NCBI RefSeq assembly: GCF_015245355.1 | Contig: NZ_CP063311.1 | Location: 370,893 to 434,892, forward strand | Source of the DNA: Anabaenopsis elenkinii CCIBt3563 | GTDB taxonomy: Bacteria; Cyanobacteriota; Cyanobacteriia; Cyanobacteriales; Nostocaceae | Length of the DNA: 64,000 bases | Direction: 5' to 3' | Shown: positions 8,470 through 15,818 of the stretch, one piece after another | Numbering within the stretch: position 1 is the stretch's first letter | Layout: every line of letters starts with the position of its first letter | Made by a program: the position numbers and the translations under genes | The notes under the pieces: model-generated | Database searches by the model: none | Told to the model about the DNA's origin: nothing | What the model saw: the letters and a program-made list of their open reading frames with translations, nothing else

Positions 8470-8940
8470 TCATAGATTTTTTTGCCGAGTTTCGCGCCAC
8501 ACTTCCACCATTCGACCCCAATTGGTACTAAACTCCCCTAGACCCAAGAGGCTCCCTGGTCTTTCTTCATCCCAAGAGGAAGAAAGAACACCATAAGTAA
8601 TCCCCAAAACTCCAATACCAAATAATCCCATATTCACTAATAACACGGCAATGGGAGGCAGTTGGATATCTGTATACCTAGCCAGTAAATAACTGACTAT
8701 TAAGGTTGTAATACCCAAAGCTGTAGGTATACCACAGAACCCCGCCACCCTGCGGATCATCCTTTGGCTAACAACCTCGGGAATGGCCATTTCTTCTTTA
8801 GTGAAAGGCGGCTGCTTGGTAGGGGGTTTTTCTACCCTCTTAGGCTGTGCTTGTGGTTTACCTGTGCCCTTGGTAGGTTTTTGGCGCTTGGTTTTTGGTT
8901 CAAAAGGTAAGGGGCTGCGCTCAGATTCTTCAGCAGACAT
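8470..8940 (-). CDS. PAM68-like photosystem II assembly protein
   Basis: A 156-residue protein. The first 65 residues are Lys/Pro/Gln-rich and probably cytosolic. There are two membrane helices (about 75-97 and 103-125). The conserved C-terminal segment is SSSWDEERPGSLLGLGEF. This layout matches the PAM68/DUF3464 family, which in plants and cyanobacteria assists early photosystem II assembly in the thylakoid membrane. It starts 12 bp after the rpsO stop and is probably co-transcribed with that gene, a linkage I would expect to be conserved among cyanobacteria but cannot check here. Confidence 0.85.
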   Translation of the reverse strand: MSAEESERSPLPFEPKTKRQKPTKGTGKPQAQPKRVEKPPTKQPPFTKEEMAIPEVVSQRMIRRVAGFCGIPTALGITTLIVSYLLARYTDIQLPPIAVLLVNMGLFGIGVLGITYGVLSSSWDEERPGSLLGLGEFSTNWGRMVEVWRETRQKNL

Positions 8941-8952
8941 AAGCGATAATTC

Positions 8953-9222
8953 CTACCCACGAATACCCAAACGGGCAATTAAATCTTGATATTTTTCCCG
9001 ACTGCCTTTTTGAATATAGGAGAGAAGACGCTTGCGCTGACCAATCATCTTCAATAGTCCCCGACGGGAGGAATGGTCATTTTTATTTGCCTGGAGATGT
9101 AAGCTGAGGCGACTAATGCGATCGCTCAGCATGGCAACTTGAACTTCGACAGAACCAGTATCGGTTTCGTGAACTTGATAGTTCGACATGATTTCTTGTT
9201 TGCGCTGTTGCGTCAGAGCCAT
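8953..9222 (-). CDS. rpsO: 30S ribosomal protein S15
   Basis: An 89-residue S15 of standard length with diagnostic segments [32 protein letters not shown] and [12 protein letters not shown]. It binds the central domain of 16S rRNA in the small subunit. It is the first gene of a probable two-gene unit with the PAM68-like gene. Confidence 0.97.
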   Translation of the reverse strand: MALTQQRKQEIMSNYQVHETDTGSVEVQVAMLSDRISRLSLHLQANKNDHSSRRGLLKMIGQRKRLLSYIQKGSREKYQDLIARLGIRG

Positions 9223-9376
9223 GATAGATTCAGTTTCTAGTTATGTTAAATGTATGCAGCAATCTCCCATGATATCACAGCCGCCAAATTGTTGGTATTA
9301 ATCAGCAATCAGTATTTTGGCTGTATCAGATAGTATGTCGATATTTCAACTGCTTGGTCAACTCCTACCCTAGCAA

Positions 9377-10420
9377 CTAATTGAGTTTTTGGTAAGCAGC
9401 CAAAATAATCCTTTCTGTTTCCTCCCAATTAATACACTTGTCGGTTACAGAAACACCATACTTTAATTCTTCTGGGTTACTGGTTATGGGTTGATTACCC
9501 TCGTGTAAGTTTGATTCGAGCATTACACCCACTATTGATGTATTACCATCAACTATTTGTTGAATGACATTGTCTAATACATAGGGTTGTAGCTTGTAAT
9601 CTTTATTAGTATTTCCGTGGCTACAGTCGATGACAATTCTTGGTGATAAATTAGCCTGTTTTAATTTTTCTTCTACCAGTTTAATACTTGCTGCTTCAAA
9701 GTTAGGCTGACTACCACCGCGTAAGATAACATGACCATAGGGATTTCCCCTAGTTTCAAATACACTCACTTGTCCTTTATGATTAATACCTAAGAAACTA
9801 TGAGGACTTTGGGCTGATTGTAAAGCATTTAAAGCTACTTGAATATTACCATCAGTACCATTTTTAAAACCTACAGGCATGGAAAGCCCACTGGCCATTT
9901 CACGATGGGTCTGTGATTCAGTAGTTCTGGCACCAATGGCAGACCATGTGATAAACTCACTAATATATTGAGGTATGATAGGGTCTAGTGCCTCTGTACC
10001 AGCGGCCAAACCCAACTCTACGATTTTTAGCAGTAGACCACGTGCTGTTAATAAACCTTTTTCTACATGGAAAGAATCATCCATATCTGGATCATTAATT
10101 AGTCCTTTCCATCCCACTGTAGTGCGCGGTTTTTCAAAGTACACCCTCATGATGAGTAGCAGTTTATTCTTGACTCTTTCAGATAAAACTTTCAATTTAT
10201 GGGCGTACTCCAGCGCTGCTTCTGGGTCATGAATTGAGCATGGGCCAACTACAATGAATTTTCTCCTGTCCTGAAAATCTAGGATGTTTTTAATCTCCTG
10301 TCTATATTGCCAAACATTGTGTTCAGCTAATTGAGTTAAAGGTAATTTTGTTTTGACTTCATTGGGGGTTAATAATACGTGCGAACTCTTGATGTTAGTA
10401 TTAAATAATTTATTGTGCAT
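9377..10420 (-). CDS. aroG: DAHP synthase, type I-alpha
   Basis: A 347-residue enzyme of the E. coli AroF/AroG/AroH class: FIVVGPCSIHDPEAALEYA, YFEKPRTTVGWKGLINDP, GARTTESQTHREMASG, IDCSHGNTNKD and GVMLESNLHEGNQ are all present. It catalyses the same first shikimate step as the type I-beta enzyme at 7179. The N-terminal extension typical of feedback-sensitive I-alpha enzymes is present. I chose the ATG at 10420; a TTG 33 bases upstream would add 11 residues. Carrying both subtypes a kilobase apart is notable. Confidence 0.93.
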   Translation of the reverse strand: MHNKLFNTNIKSSHVLLTPNEVKTKLPLTQLAEHNVWQYRQEIKNILDFQDRRKFIVVGPCSIHDPEAALEYAHKLKVLSERVKNKLLLIMRVYFEKPRTTVGWKGLINDPDMDDSFHVEKGLLTARGLLLKIVELGLAAGTEALDPIIPQYISEFITWSAIGARTTESQTHREMASGLSMPVGFKNGTDGNIQVALNALQSAQSPHSFLGINHKGQVSVFETRGNPYGHVILRGGSQPNFEAASIKLVEEKLKQANLSPRIVIDCSHGNTNKDYKLQPYVLDNVIQQIVDGNTSIVGVMLESNLHEGNQPITSNPEELKYGVSVTDKCINWEETERIILAAYQKLN

Positions 10421-10951
10421 AGAGCCAAACTGGTGATTTTTGCGATTCTTCAAAAGAGGATGTTAATCAATGATTTGTAGACATCCAGGCATTACCTTAC
10501 TCAAAACTGGTCAAGACTCAAAACCTGGAGTTTTTCTAGATTCCACCATGGGTATAGTAGCAAATGATATTCCCTTGGGATTTTTCAAACATCCTCTGGG
10601 GTAAAGTTAATATATTATTCTAAATCAAATCTACAACACTGAGTTATAGATTATTAAAATAATCAGGACTTTGGGCTGTTAAATTCGCGATTTCACCAGA
10701 AAAATCCTATTTGATTCCTTAAAATCTGCATAAATTCAACAACCGGGCTTCTAGAAACTGAGTTAATTTACTCAGCTTAAAATATTAATGCGATAATTTA
10801 TACATATTTTTCCAAAGGTCGAAATCAATGCACAAGCCCTCAATTGTTGTTTTTTCATCACTTTTAGCTATGAAGTTGATTACACCCTGCATTTATACTT
10901 ATAAACACTATTTTATGGTCAAGCAGTTATTAAGATATCTTGATACTGCAA

Positions 10952-10979
10952 GAAAAAGGAGCCTCATTAATAGGCTCCC
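10952..10979 (-). terminator. Rho-independent terminator without an assigned gene
   Basis: On the minus strand GGAGCC pairs with GGCTCC across a 9-nt loop and is followed by TTTTTCTT. The nearest upstream minus-strand gene (DUF1823, stop at 11548) is about 570 bp away, so this either ends a long 3' region or a small RNA. Confidence 0.65.
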
Positions 10980-11438
10980 TGATTATAAGGTGCAAACAAA
11001 ATCGATTCAATGGCGCTTGCCATAAAATTATTTATTAGTTCATTAATAAAAATTGATATAAATACCTAATCAAGTATGAATCTATTCTTTACTCATCCCT
11101 GACAGCTATTTGTGAAAATTACTTTATCATAGGTAAAGTAAAATTTTCTGCTGAGTTTCCTTTGATTACATACTATTATAGGATAGTACAGCTTTTATTA
11201 TATATCACTACAATTTAATAATTAAATTATTTTCTTATTCTTTTTTGAAAAAATATTAAAAAAAATGATTAATTAGATTTTTGCAAACTCCCCACCGCTG
11301 AATTTCCAGCATTCGAGTCTCACTGACTGTTTCACTGTTCATCTGTACCGAGTTTTAGGGAGCGGGTCAAGAGCAAATTGACTAGGGTTAGATTTAGTGA
11401 TATAATTTTAAACTTTAGTCTTCGAGTACAGTCTAAGC

Positions 11439-11500
11439 TGCCAAGACAATCCGGCTATTGCTTAGGAAGCTCTTGCCTTTAAGAACGGAATGCCCTACCG
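11439..11500 (-). repeat. degenerate IS605-type right-end-like repeat, copy A
   Basis: This segment aligns without gaps to 45409-45470, with 49 of 60 positions identical from 11441 by my count. Shared blocks are CCGGCTATTGC, AGGAAGCTCTT and TGCCCTACCG. The 45-kb copy is followed by a hairpin like those at IS200/IS605 ends, which is why I read both as remnants of such an element's 3' end on the minus strand. That assignment is inference. Confidence 0.45.
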
Positions 11501-11547
11501 CTACGTGTAAGTTCTTTAACATGCAAATCTTCAAGCGCTAAAAAAAT

Positions 11548-11925
11548 TTACTGAATGCTACCGTTTATTCCTTGTAAATAACTTAATAACCAATTGGCTG
11601 CTGTTGCTCTGCGAGTCTGTCGAGGTCCAAATTCACCAATTTTGTAACCTTTAAAACCCAATTTTTCTTTGAGTATTTGTTTATTTTCTTGAGGAATGGA
11701 ACGAGTTAATTTCACTGTTGCTGGACGGCTATCAATGAAATCGGGCGGTTCTGGGTAATCATCTCGCCATTCTGATGTGACTTGGCTATTATCCCACTTA
11801 GTAGCGGAAGAGTCATAGCGATAGCCTAGATAGTACCATACTAATTGATTGACTATGGTATCATCTATTTGATCATTAAGAATAGCCCAGATTGTTTCTG
11901 TATTCAGTGGTGGCAAGTTAGACAT
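11548..11925 (-). CDS. DUF1823 family protein
   Basis: A 125-residue soluble protein recognised from the conserved cyanobacterial segments TIWAILNDQIDD, VWYYLGYRYD, WRDDYPEPPDFID and RPATVKLTRSIP, which are typical of DUF1823. No catalytic motif or membrane segment is visible. Function is unknown. It stands alone, with convergent or empty DNA on both sides. Confidence 0.7.
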   Translation of the reverse strand: MSNLPPLNTETIWAILNDQIDDTIVNQLVWYYLGYRYDSSATKWDNSQVTSEWRDDYPEPPDFIDSRPATVKLTRSIPQENKQILKEKLGFKGYKIGEFGPRQTRRATAANWLLSYLQGINGSIQ

Positions 11926-12096
11926 GAGGACTCAATTTTTACATTTAACTTGTGACGAAATTAAATATTGTAGACATCATCCTACAACCTAGAGTCATTT
12001 TATCTCTTTTTCAAATATTCAGGGGGCAGGAATGCCAACCCCACAAGAGTTAGAATTATTTAGGTTATACAGTTTCAAGGGGGGACAGCTAAGTTT

Positions 12097-12402
12097 ATGC
12101 GGAATCCTACACCACTACTGCCCAAGATAGTCCGCGCCCATGTATTTATTTCTGGCCGAGTGCAAGGGGTAGGCTATCGCTATGCCACTGTGGATACAGC
12201 TACTCAGTTGGGATTAACTGGCTGGGTGCGGAATCTTCCTGATCACCGCGTGGAGGCGGTTTTTGAAGGGGCGCGGGTGGTTGTAGAAGAGATGGTTCGC
12301 TGGTGTCACAGTGGACCACCTGCTGCAGTGGTCAAAGATATTGTGCTTGAGTTTGAAAAACCCGAAGGTTTGCGGGGGTTTGAAGTTAAGCGCTGTGATT
12401 GA
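12097..12402 (+). CDS. acyP: acylphosphatase
   Basis: A 101-residue protein with the acylphosphatase signatures HVFISGRVQGVGYRY (phosphate-binding loop and catalytic Arg) and GLTGWVRNLPDHRVEAVFEG (catalytic Asn). It hydrolyses carboxyl-phosphate bonds in small acyl phosphates. Length and motif order are normal. An earlier start than the ATG at 12097 is not supported. Confidence 0.93.
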   Translation: MRNPTPLLPKIVRAHVFISGRVQGVGYRYATVDTATQLGLTGWVRNLPDHRVEAVFEGARVVVEEMVRWCHSGPPAAVVKDIVLEFEKPEGLRGFEVKRCD

Positions 12403-12449
12403 AATGAATACAGTAGCAATTAATACAACTAGACTGGAGAAACTACTAA

Positions 12450-13412
12450 TCAATTAACTGCCAATACAGCCGAACCTGTAATTTTGCCACTACGTAGGGC
12501 GGATAAAGCTTCATTTGCTTTATCCAGAGGGAAAGAACTAACTTCAGTGCGGATGGGTATTTTAGGAGCGATCGCCAGGAACTCTTCTCCATCTTGGCGA
12601 GTCAAATTTGCTACAGACCGCAAGACCCTTTCTTGCCAGAGGATTTGATAGGGAAAAGCAGGAATATCACTCATGTGAATACCAGCACAGACAACTATAC
12701 CACCTTTGGCTACGGCACGCAAAGCAGCTGGAACTAATTTTCCCACGGGGGCAAAGATAATTGCTGCATCCAAGGGTTCTGGAGGTAAGATATTTGAATT
12801 ACCAGCCCAAGTTGCACCTAACTCACGGGCAAACTTTTGCCCCTGAATGTCTCCAGGACGGGTAAAGGCAAAAACTTGTCTGCCATGATAACGAGCCAGT
12901 TGAATCAAGATGTGGGCAGATGAACCAAAACCATAAAAACCTAGTTTTTCAGCATCACCAGTCATGCTGTAAGCGCGATAGCCAATTAAACCACCACATA
13001 ATAGAGGTGCTGCTTGCAAGTCAGGATAGCTCGGATCTAGGGAAAAACAAAAACGGTAGTCAGCTACGGTATATTCTGCATAGCCACCATCTAAGTGATA
13101 ACCGGTAAACTCAGCATAATCGCAAAGATTTTCCCGATTAGAAACACAGTAACGGCAGCGATTACAAGTATGACCCAGCCAAGGAACACCCACACGTTGA
13201 CCTATATGAAAATTAACAACACTATCACCTTTAGCCTCGACGGTACCCACAATTTGATGTCCAGGGATTAAAGGTAATTTTGGGTCGGTTAATTCCCCAT
13301 CTACTATATGTAAATCTGTCCGACACACAGCACAGGCATGAACGCGAATCAGCACTTGCTCAGAATTGGGTTGTGGCACTGGTAACTCAACTAGGCGTAG
13401 AGGTTGGCGCGG
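12450..13412 (-). pseudogene. zinc alcohol dehydrogenase, 3' part, split by IS607
   Basis: This part encodes 320 residues of a medium-chain zinc-dependent alcohol dehydrogenase: catalytic zinc ligand region CAVCRTDLH, GHQIVG, structural zinc cysteines in CNRCRYCVSNRENLC, and the NAD-binding fold GFYGFGSSAH. The frame is open upstream of a GTG at 13379 through codons reading TPRQPLRLVELPVP, which is normal N-terminal dehydrogenase sequence. It ends abruptly at the IS607 element. The missing codons (MRAMILET) are at 15353-15376 beyond the element. Removing the element gives a single 328-residue protein. Without its start and promoter the gene is probably inactive; a weak internal GTG restart cannot be excluded. 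Confidence 0.85.
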
Positions 13413-13440
13413 TGTGCAACTTTTAAGCTAATCAAAGCGA

Positions 13441-14646
13441 TTAAACTAGATTAACTACGGCATCCGTCAATTCTGACTCCTCAGAAAGCACGATAGAATC
13501 ATGGGTCACGGTAAAGGCAGTTGCTTGCAAAGCACGCAATAAAATATTGCGTGCGCCATTCACATCACGATAGACCTGAATTCCGCAATGTGGGCATTTA
13601 AAAATTTTGTGTCCACCTAGCTTATGGTGAACATGACCGCAGTTGCCACATGTTTTTGATGTATATGATTCATTGCAAAGAACCACTATTACACCTTTTC
13701 TTTGTGCAGCTTGTTTAAGATGTTGCTCAAATTTGTAATGGGAAAGAGTCAGCATTTGCCGTACAGACTTACTGTTGATTTTGCGTTTCTTCCCGCTACG
13801 GCTTTTAATCACCATTTGACTAGAATCAAAGGTTGGTAAGTAAATTACCTTGTAGGAATTAACCAGCAAGTTAACAGCTTTGTTATGCAAATCTTTAATT
13901 AAATTCTGAATTCTTTCTCTGACGCGATTAGCAGCAATACGCATCTTTCTACGTTTACGGCATCTTGTTTTGGTAGAACGGCTGATGAGATTATCAAGGT
14001 GCTGACACAATCTTTGTATGCGTCCGATGTCTCCGGTTCCAATCTCTAAGACATTCTCCCCATCAAAACCAGTTAAGAAAGTGCGATTACCAGGGTCTAC
14101 TGCTATTACCCTATCACTGCCAGTAGGTACAGTTTCTTTATATTGAGGAAAGCAACCAAACCACTTACCACGACGGTAAACAAGCTCTGTGCCATATTCG
14201 CATTGTTCAGGAATAGTTTGACCAATTGTCGTAAAACCTAAACCTTTGGTTGTGCGCGGATACCAAGTACCATTTTTGAAATTACCAACTTTGAATTGGA
14301 TAGTTTGACTTGTGGATTTACAGCTTTTAAATTTCGCACTACCACCTTGAGTGCGAGCCTGTTTAAAGGCATCAAATGCCTCAAAACAAGCTTCTTGACG
14401 TTGATGCCCTGGTAATGTTTTCACCCATGGTGATACATCCATTTTTTGAGCTATTTTATCTAACTCCTCAGCAGATATCTTGACTTGTTTTTCTTGGCTA
14501 GTTTTTTTATCAATAATTACTCTGACTTGAGTATCATAATTATTGTGAAGATAACTGATACATTGATTGAAGTAATAACGATAAGCAGCAAGCCAACGCT
14601 TCCAGACTCGATGTAATTCCTTGCTAGGAAATAGCCTGATTTTCAA
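13441..14646 (-). CDS. tnpB: IS607-family TnpB (RNA-guided nuclease family)
   Basis: About 401 residues from a TTG at 14646. The frame stays open for another 200 codons upstream, but that part is antiphase sequence of tnpA and not TnpB-like. RuvC-I Asp is in IAVDPGNRTF (residue 184), a zinc finger is formed by CGNC and CPHC (333-354), and RuvC-III Asp is in YRDVNGARNI (361). The RuvC-II segment reads PTFDSSQM, with Asp where the second TnpB in this window has Glu (PTFETSQM). TnpB proteins are guide-RNA-dependent DNA nucleases that help retain transposons. It overlaps tnpA by 23 bp. The start codon is uncertain, and the effect of the Asp on activity is unknown. Confidence 0.8.
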   Translation of the reverse strand: MKIRLFPSKELHRVWKRWLAAYRYYFNQCISYLHNNYDTQVRVIIDKKTSQEKQVKISAEELDKIAQKMDVSPWVKTLPGHQRQEACFEAFDAFKQARTQGGSAKFKSCKSTSQTIQFKVGNFKNGTWYPRTTKGLGFTTIGQTIPEQCEYGTELVYRRGKWFGCFPQYKETVPTGSDRVIAVDPGNRTFLTGFDGENVLEIGTGDIGRIQRLCQHLDNLISRSTKTRCRKRRKMRIAANRVRERIQNLIKDLHNKAVNLLVNSYKVIYLPTFDSSQMVIKSRSGKKRKINSKSVRQMLTLSHYKFEQHLKQAAQRKGVIVVLCNESYTSKTCGNCGHVHHKLGGHKIFKCPHCGIQVYRDVNGARNILLRALQATAFTVTHDSIVLSEESELTDAVVNLV

Positions 14647-15265
14647 TACACTGTTCGGTGACTGCTTTGTCGATTCCTTGTGACGCGACTTCTTTTTGTA
14701 AGTCTTCTTTGATGCTTGACTTGTATTTTCTAAGCCCGTATAACCTGCTAGAGAAACAGTGGATGCTCGACAGCATATCTTGTACGAGTTCCTGTTCTGG
14801 ACTGAGCTTGCGGTCATTGAGAACCACGAGTTCGCACTCAAATTTTGTGCATAACCACCTAACCAATTCAAATCCGAATCGGACAAGTCGGTCAGGATGG
14901 GCAACGACAATACGTTGGATATCGCCGTCGATGATTCGTTCCAGAATTGCGAGGAATTTTTTCCGTTTAAAATTGAGTCCGCTTCCAACTTCTGAAATAA
15001 TTTCAGCCTCTGGGTATCTTGTGCGTAAGTGTTCAAGTTGTCGTTGCAAATCATCTTGCTGGGAATGAGTCGATACTCGTCCATAGCAAATAGTTTTAAT
15101 TGTCCTGGGTATTCCGCCGATTTTTTCGACTTCTTCGAGGATGAACCGCCTTTGACCGCCTGGTGTACGGATTGCTTTAAGTTTGCCTTCGTTTTCCCAT
15201 CTCCTGAGACTGGAGACATGGACACCAAGGATTTTAGCTGCTTCCTTGGGAGTGACATGTTGCAT
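14624..15265 (-). CDS. tnpA: IS607 TnpA serine recombinase
   Basis: 213 residues from the ATG at 15265 (a TTG lies three bases upstream). An N-terminal MerR-type helix-turn-helix, TPKEAAKILGVHVSSLRRWE, is followed by the small serine-resolvase domain with the nucleophile in CYGRVSTHSQQDDLQRQ (Ser at about residue 65) and FGFELVRWLC. It catalyses excision and integration of the element. The frame is complete with no visible lesion, unlike the relative at 26226, so this copy may still be active. Confidence 0.88.
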   Translation of the reverse strand: MQHVTPKEAAKILGVHVSSLRRWENEGKLKAIRTPGGQRRFILEEVEKIGGIPRTIKTICYGRVSTHSQQDDLQRQLEHLRTRYPEAEIISEVGSGLNFKRKKFLAILERIIDGDIQRIVVAHPDRLVRFGFELVRWLCTKFECELVVLNDRKLSPEQELVQDMLSSIHCFSSRLYGLRKYKSSIKEDLQKEVASQGIDKAVTEQCIENQAIS

Positions 15266-15352
15266 CAAAGCCTCATTAAATCAACTACTTTTAGTCTAGC
15301 GGGATTTAGTAAGATTTACTCTGTTTAAGCAAATAATTTACAATTAGTTACA

Positions 15353-15376
15353 TGTCTCCAAAATCATTGCACGCAT
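15353..15376 (-). pseudogene. alcohol dehydrogenase, first eight codons
   Basis: Reads MRAMILET from the ATG at 15376 and is then cut by the IS607 element. In-frame joining to codon CCG at 13412 restores MRAMILETPRQPLRLVE, a normal dehydrogenase N-terminus. The native promoter of the gene must lie above 15376. Confidence 0.8.
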
Positions 15377-15818
15377 AGGCACAGGATCAATTCAAAGGTG
15401 AAATGCTTACTATCAAATGGTTCTAGAATTTTGTCATCTCCTAATACCCTTTTAGATGCTGTAATTTTAGGCCATTTTTCCCAGGTATCTAACTCTTTTG
15501 TAAATTATATTGACTTTTTGTAAAGGATTAGTTACAATAATTTACATTACTTAGTAAGTAACTCAAACAATTTTAAGTAAATCAGTATTAATCAAGTTAG
15601 TTTGCACTTGACTTGTAGTTTCGCTTGTTGAGTATTGTTGTATCTCAATCGTCATTCTTATTTCTCTGAATCAAAAACCTCAGTTGCCAAGTTGAGGTTT
15701 TTTTGTTGGCTATGAGTCAAAAAGCCCTAATTGATATTCTGGCATTTTATGACGGCCAAATCACCCTGCGATCGCTACATTAGAAGATACATGATTTATA
15801 GTTGACTCACACAAAACC
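15377..15818. other. intergenic interval with orphan terminator
   Basis: 442 bp between the dehydrogenase start and the oligopeptidase start. It should hold the dehydrogenase promoter (minus) and the oligopeptidase promoter (plus). Apart from the terminator at 15676-15704 and one HIP1 site, I see no gene; a small RNA ending at the terminator is possible. Confidence 0.5.
15676..15704. terminator. bidirectional terminator hairpin
   Basis: AACCTCA pairs with TGAGGTT across a short loop; seven T follow on the plus strand and a run of A precedes on the other side, so it can work in both directions. No annotated gene ends here on either strand. Confidence 0.65.

Larger units (their letters stand above)
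10421..11547. other. gene-poor interval
   Basis: About 1.1 kb of AT-rich DNA with no convincing gene. It contains the orphan minus-strand terminator at 10952-10979 and the IS605-like remnant at 11439-11500. A 65-codon frame at 10828-11025 is interrupted by the terminator hairpin and has a poor ribosome site. I see no tRNA. Confidence 0.6.
13413..15352 (-). mobile_element. IS607-type insertion sequence inside an alcohol dehydrogenase gene
   Basis: An element of 1,940 bp carrying overlapping tnpA (serine recombinase) and tnpB genes. The ends are defined by restoring the interrupted dehydrogenase frame. The trinucleotide ACA occurs at both junctions, so each boundary is uncertain by up to three bases, and there is no longer target duplication, as expected for IS607 elements. 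The tnpB end lies only 28 bp past the tnpB stop, so a TnpB guide RNA scaffold would overlap the tnpB 3' end and its guide would be copied from dehydrogenase sequence below 13412. Confidence 0.85.

Noticed and set aside
10828-11025. 65-codon open frame on the plus strand
   Set aside because: Weak ribosome site, no recognisable features, and it contains an obvious minus-strand terminator hairpin.
13377-13379. GTG at 13379 as a genuine start of the alcohol dehydrogenase
   Set aside because: The frame upstream encodes normal dehydrogenase N-terminal sequence and continues across the IS element; there is no ribosome site at the GTG.
14647-15258. 200-residue N-terminal extension of the 13.4-kb TnpB frame
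   Set aside because: It is another frame of tnpA; TnpB similarity begins only near 14649.
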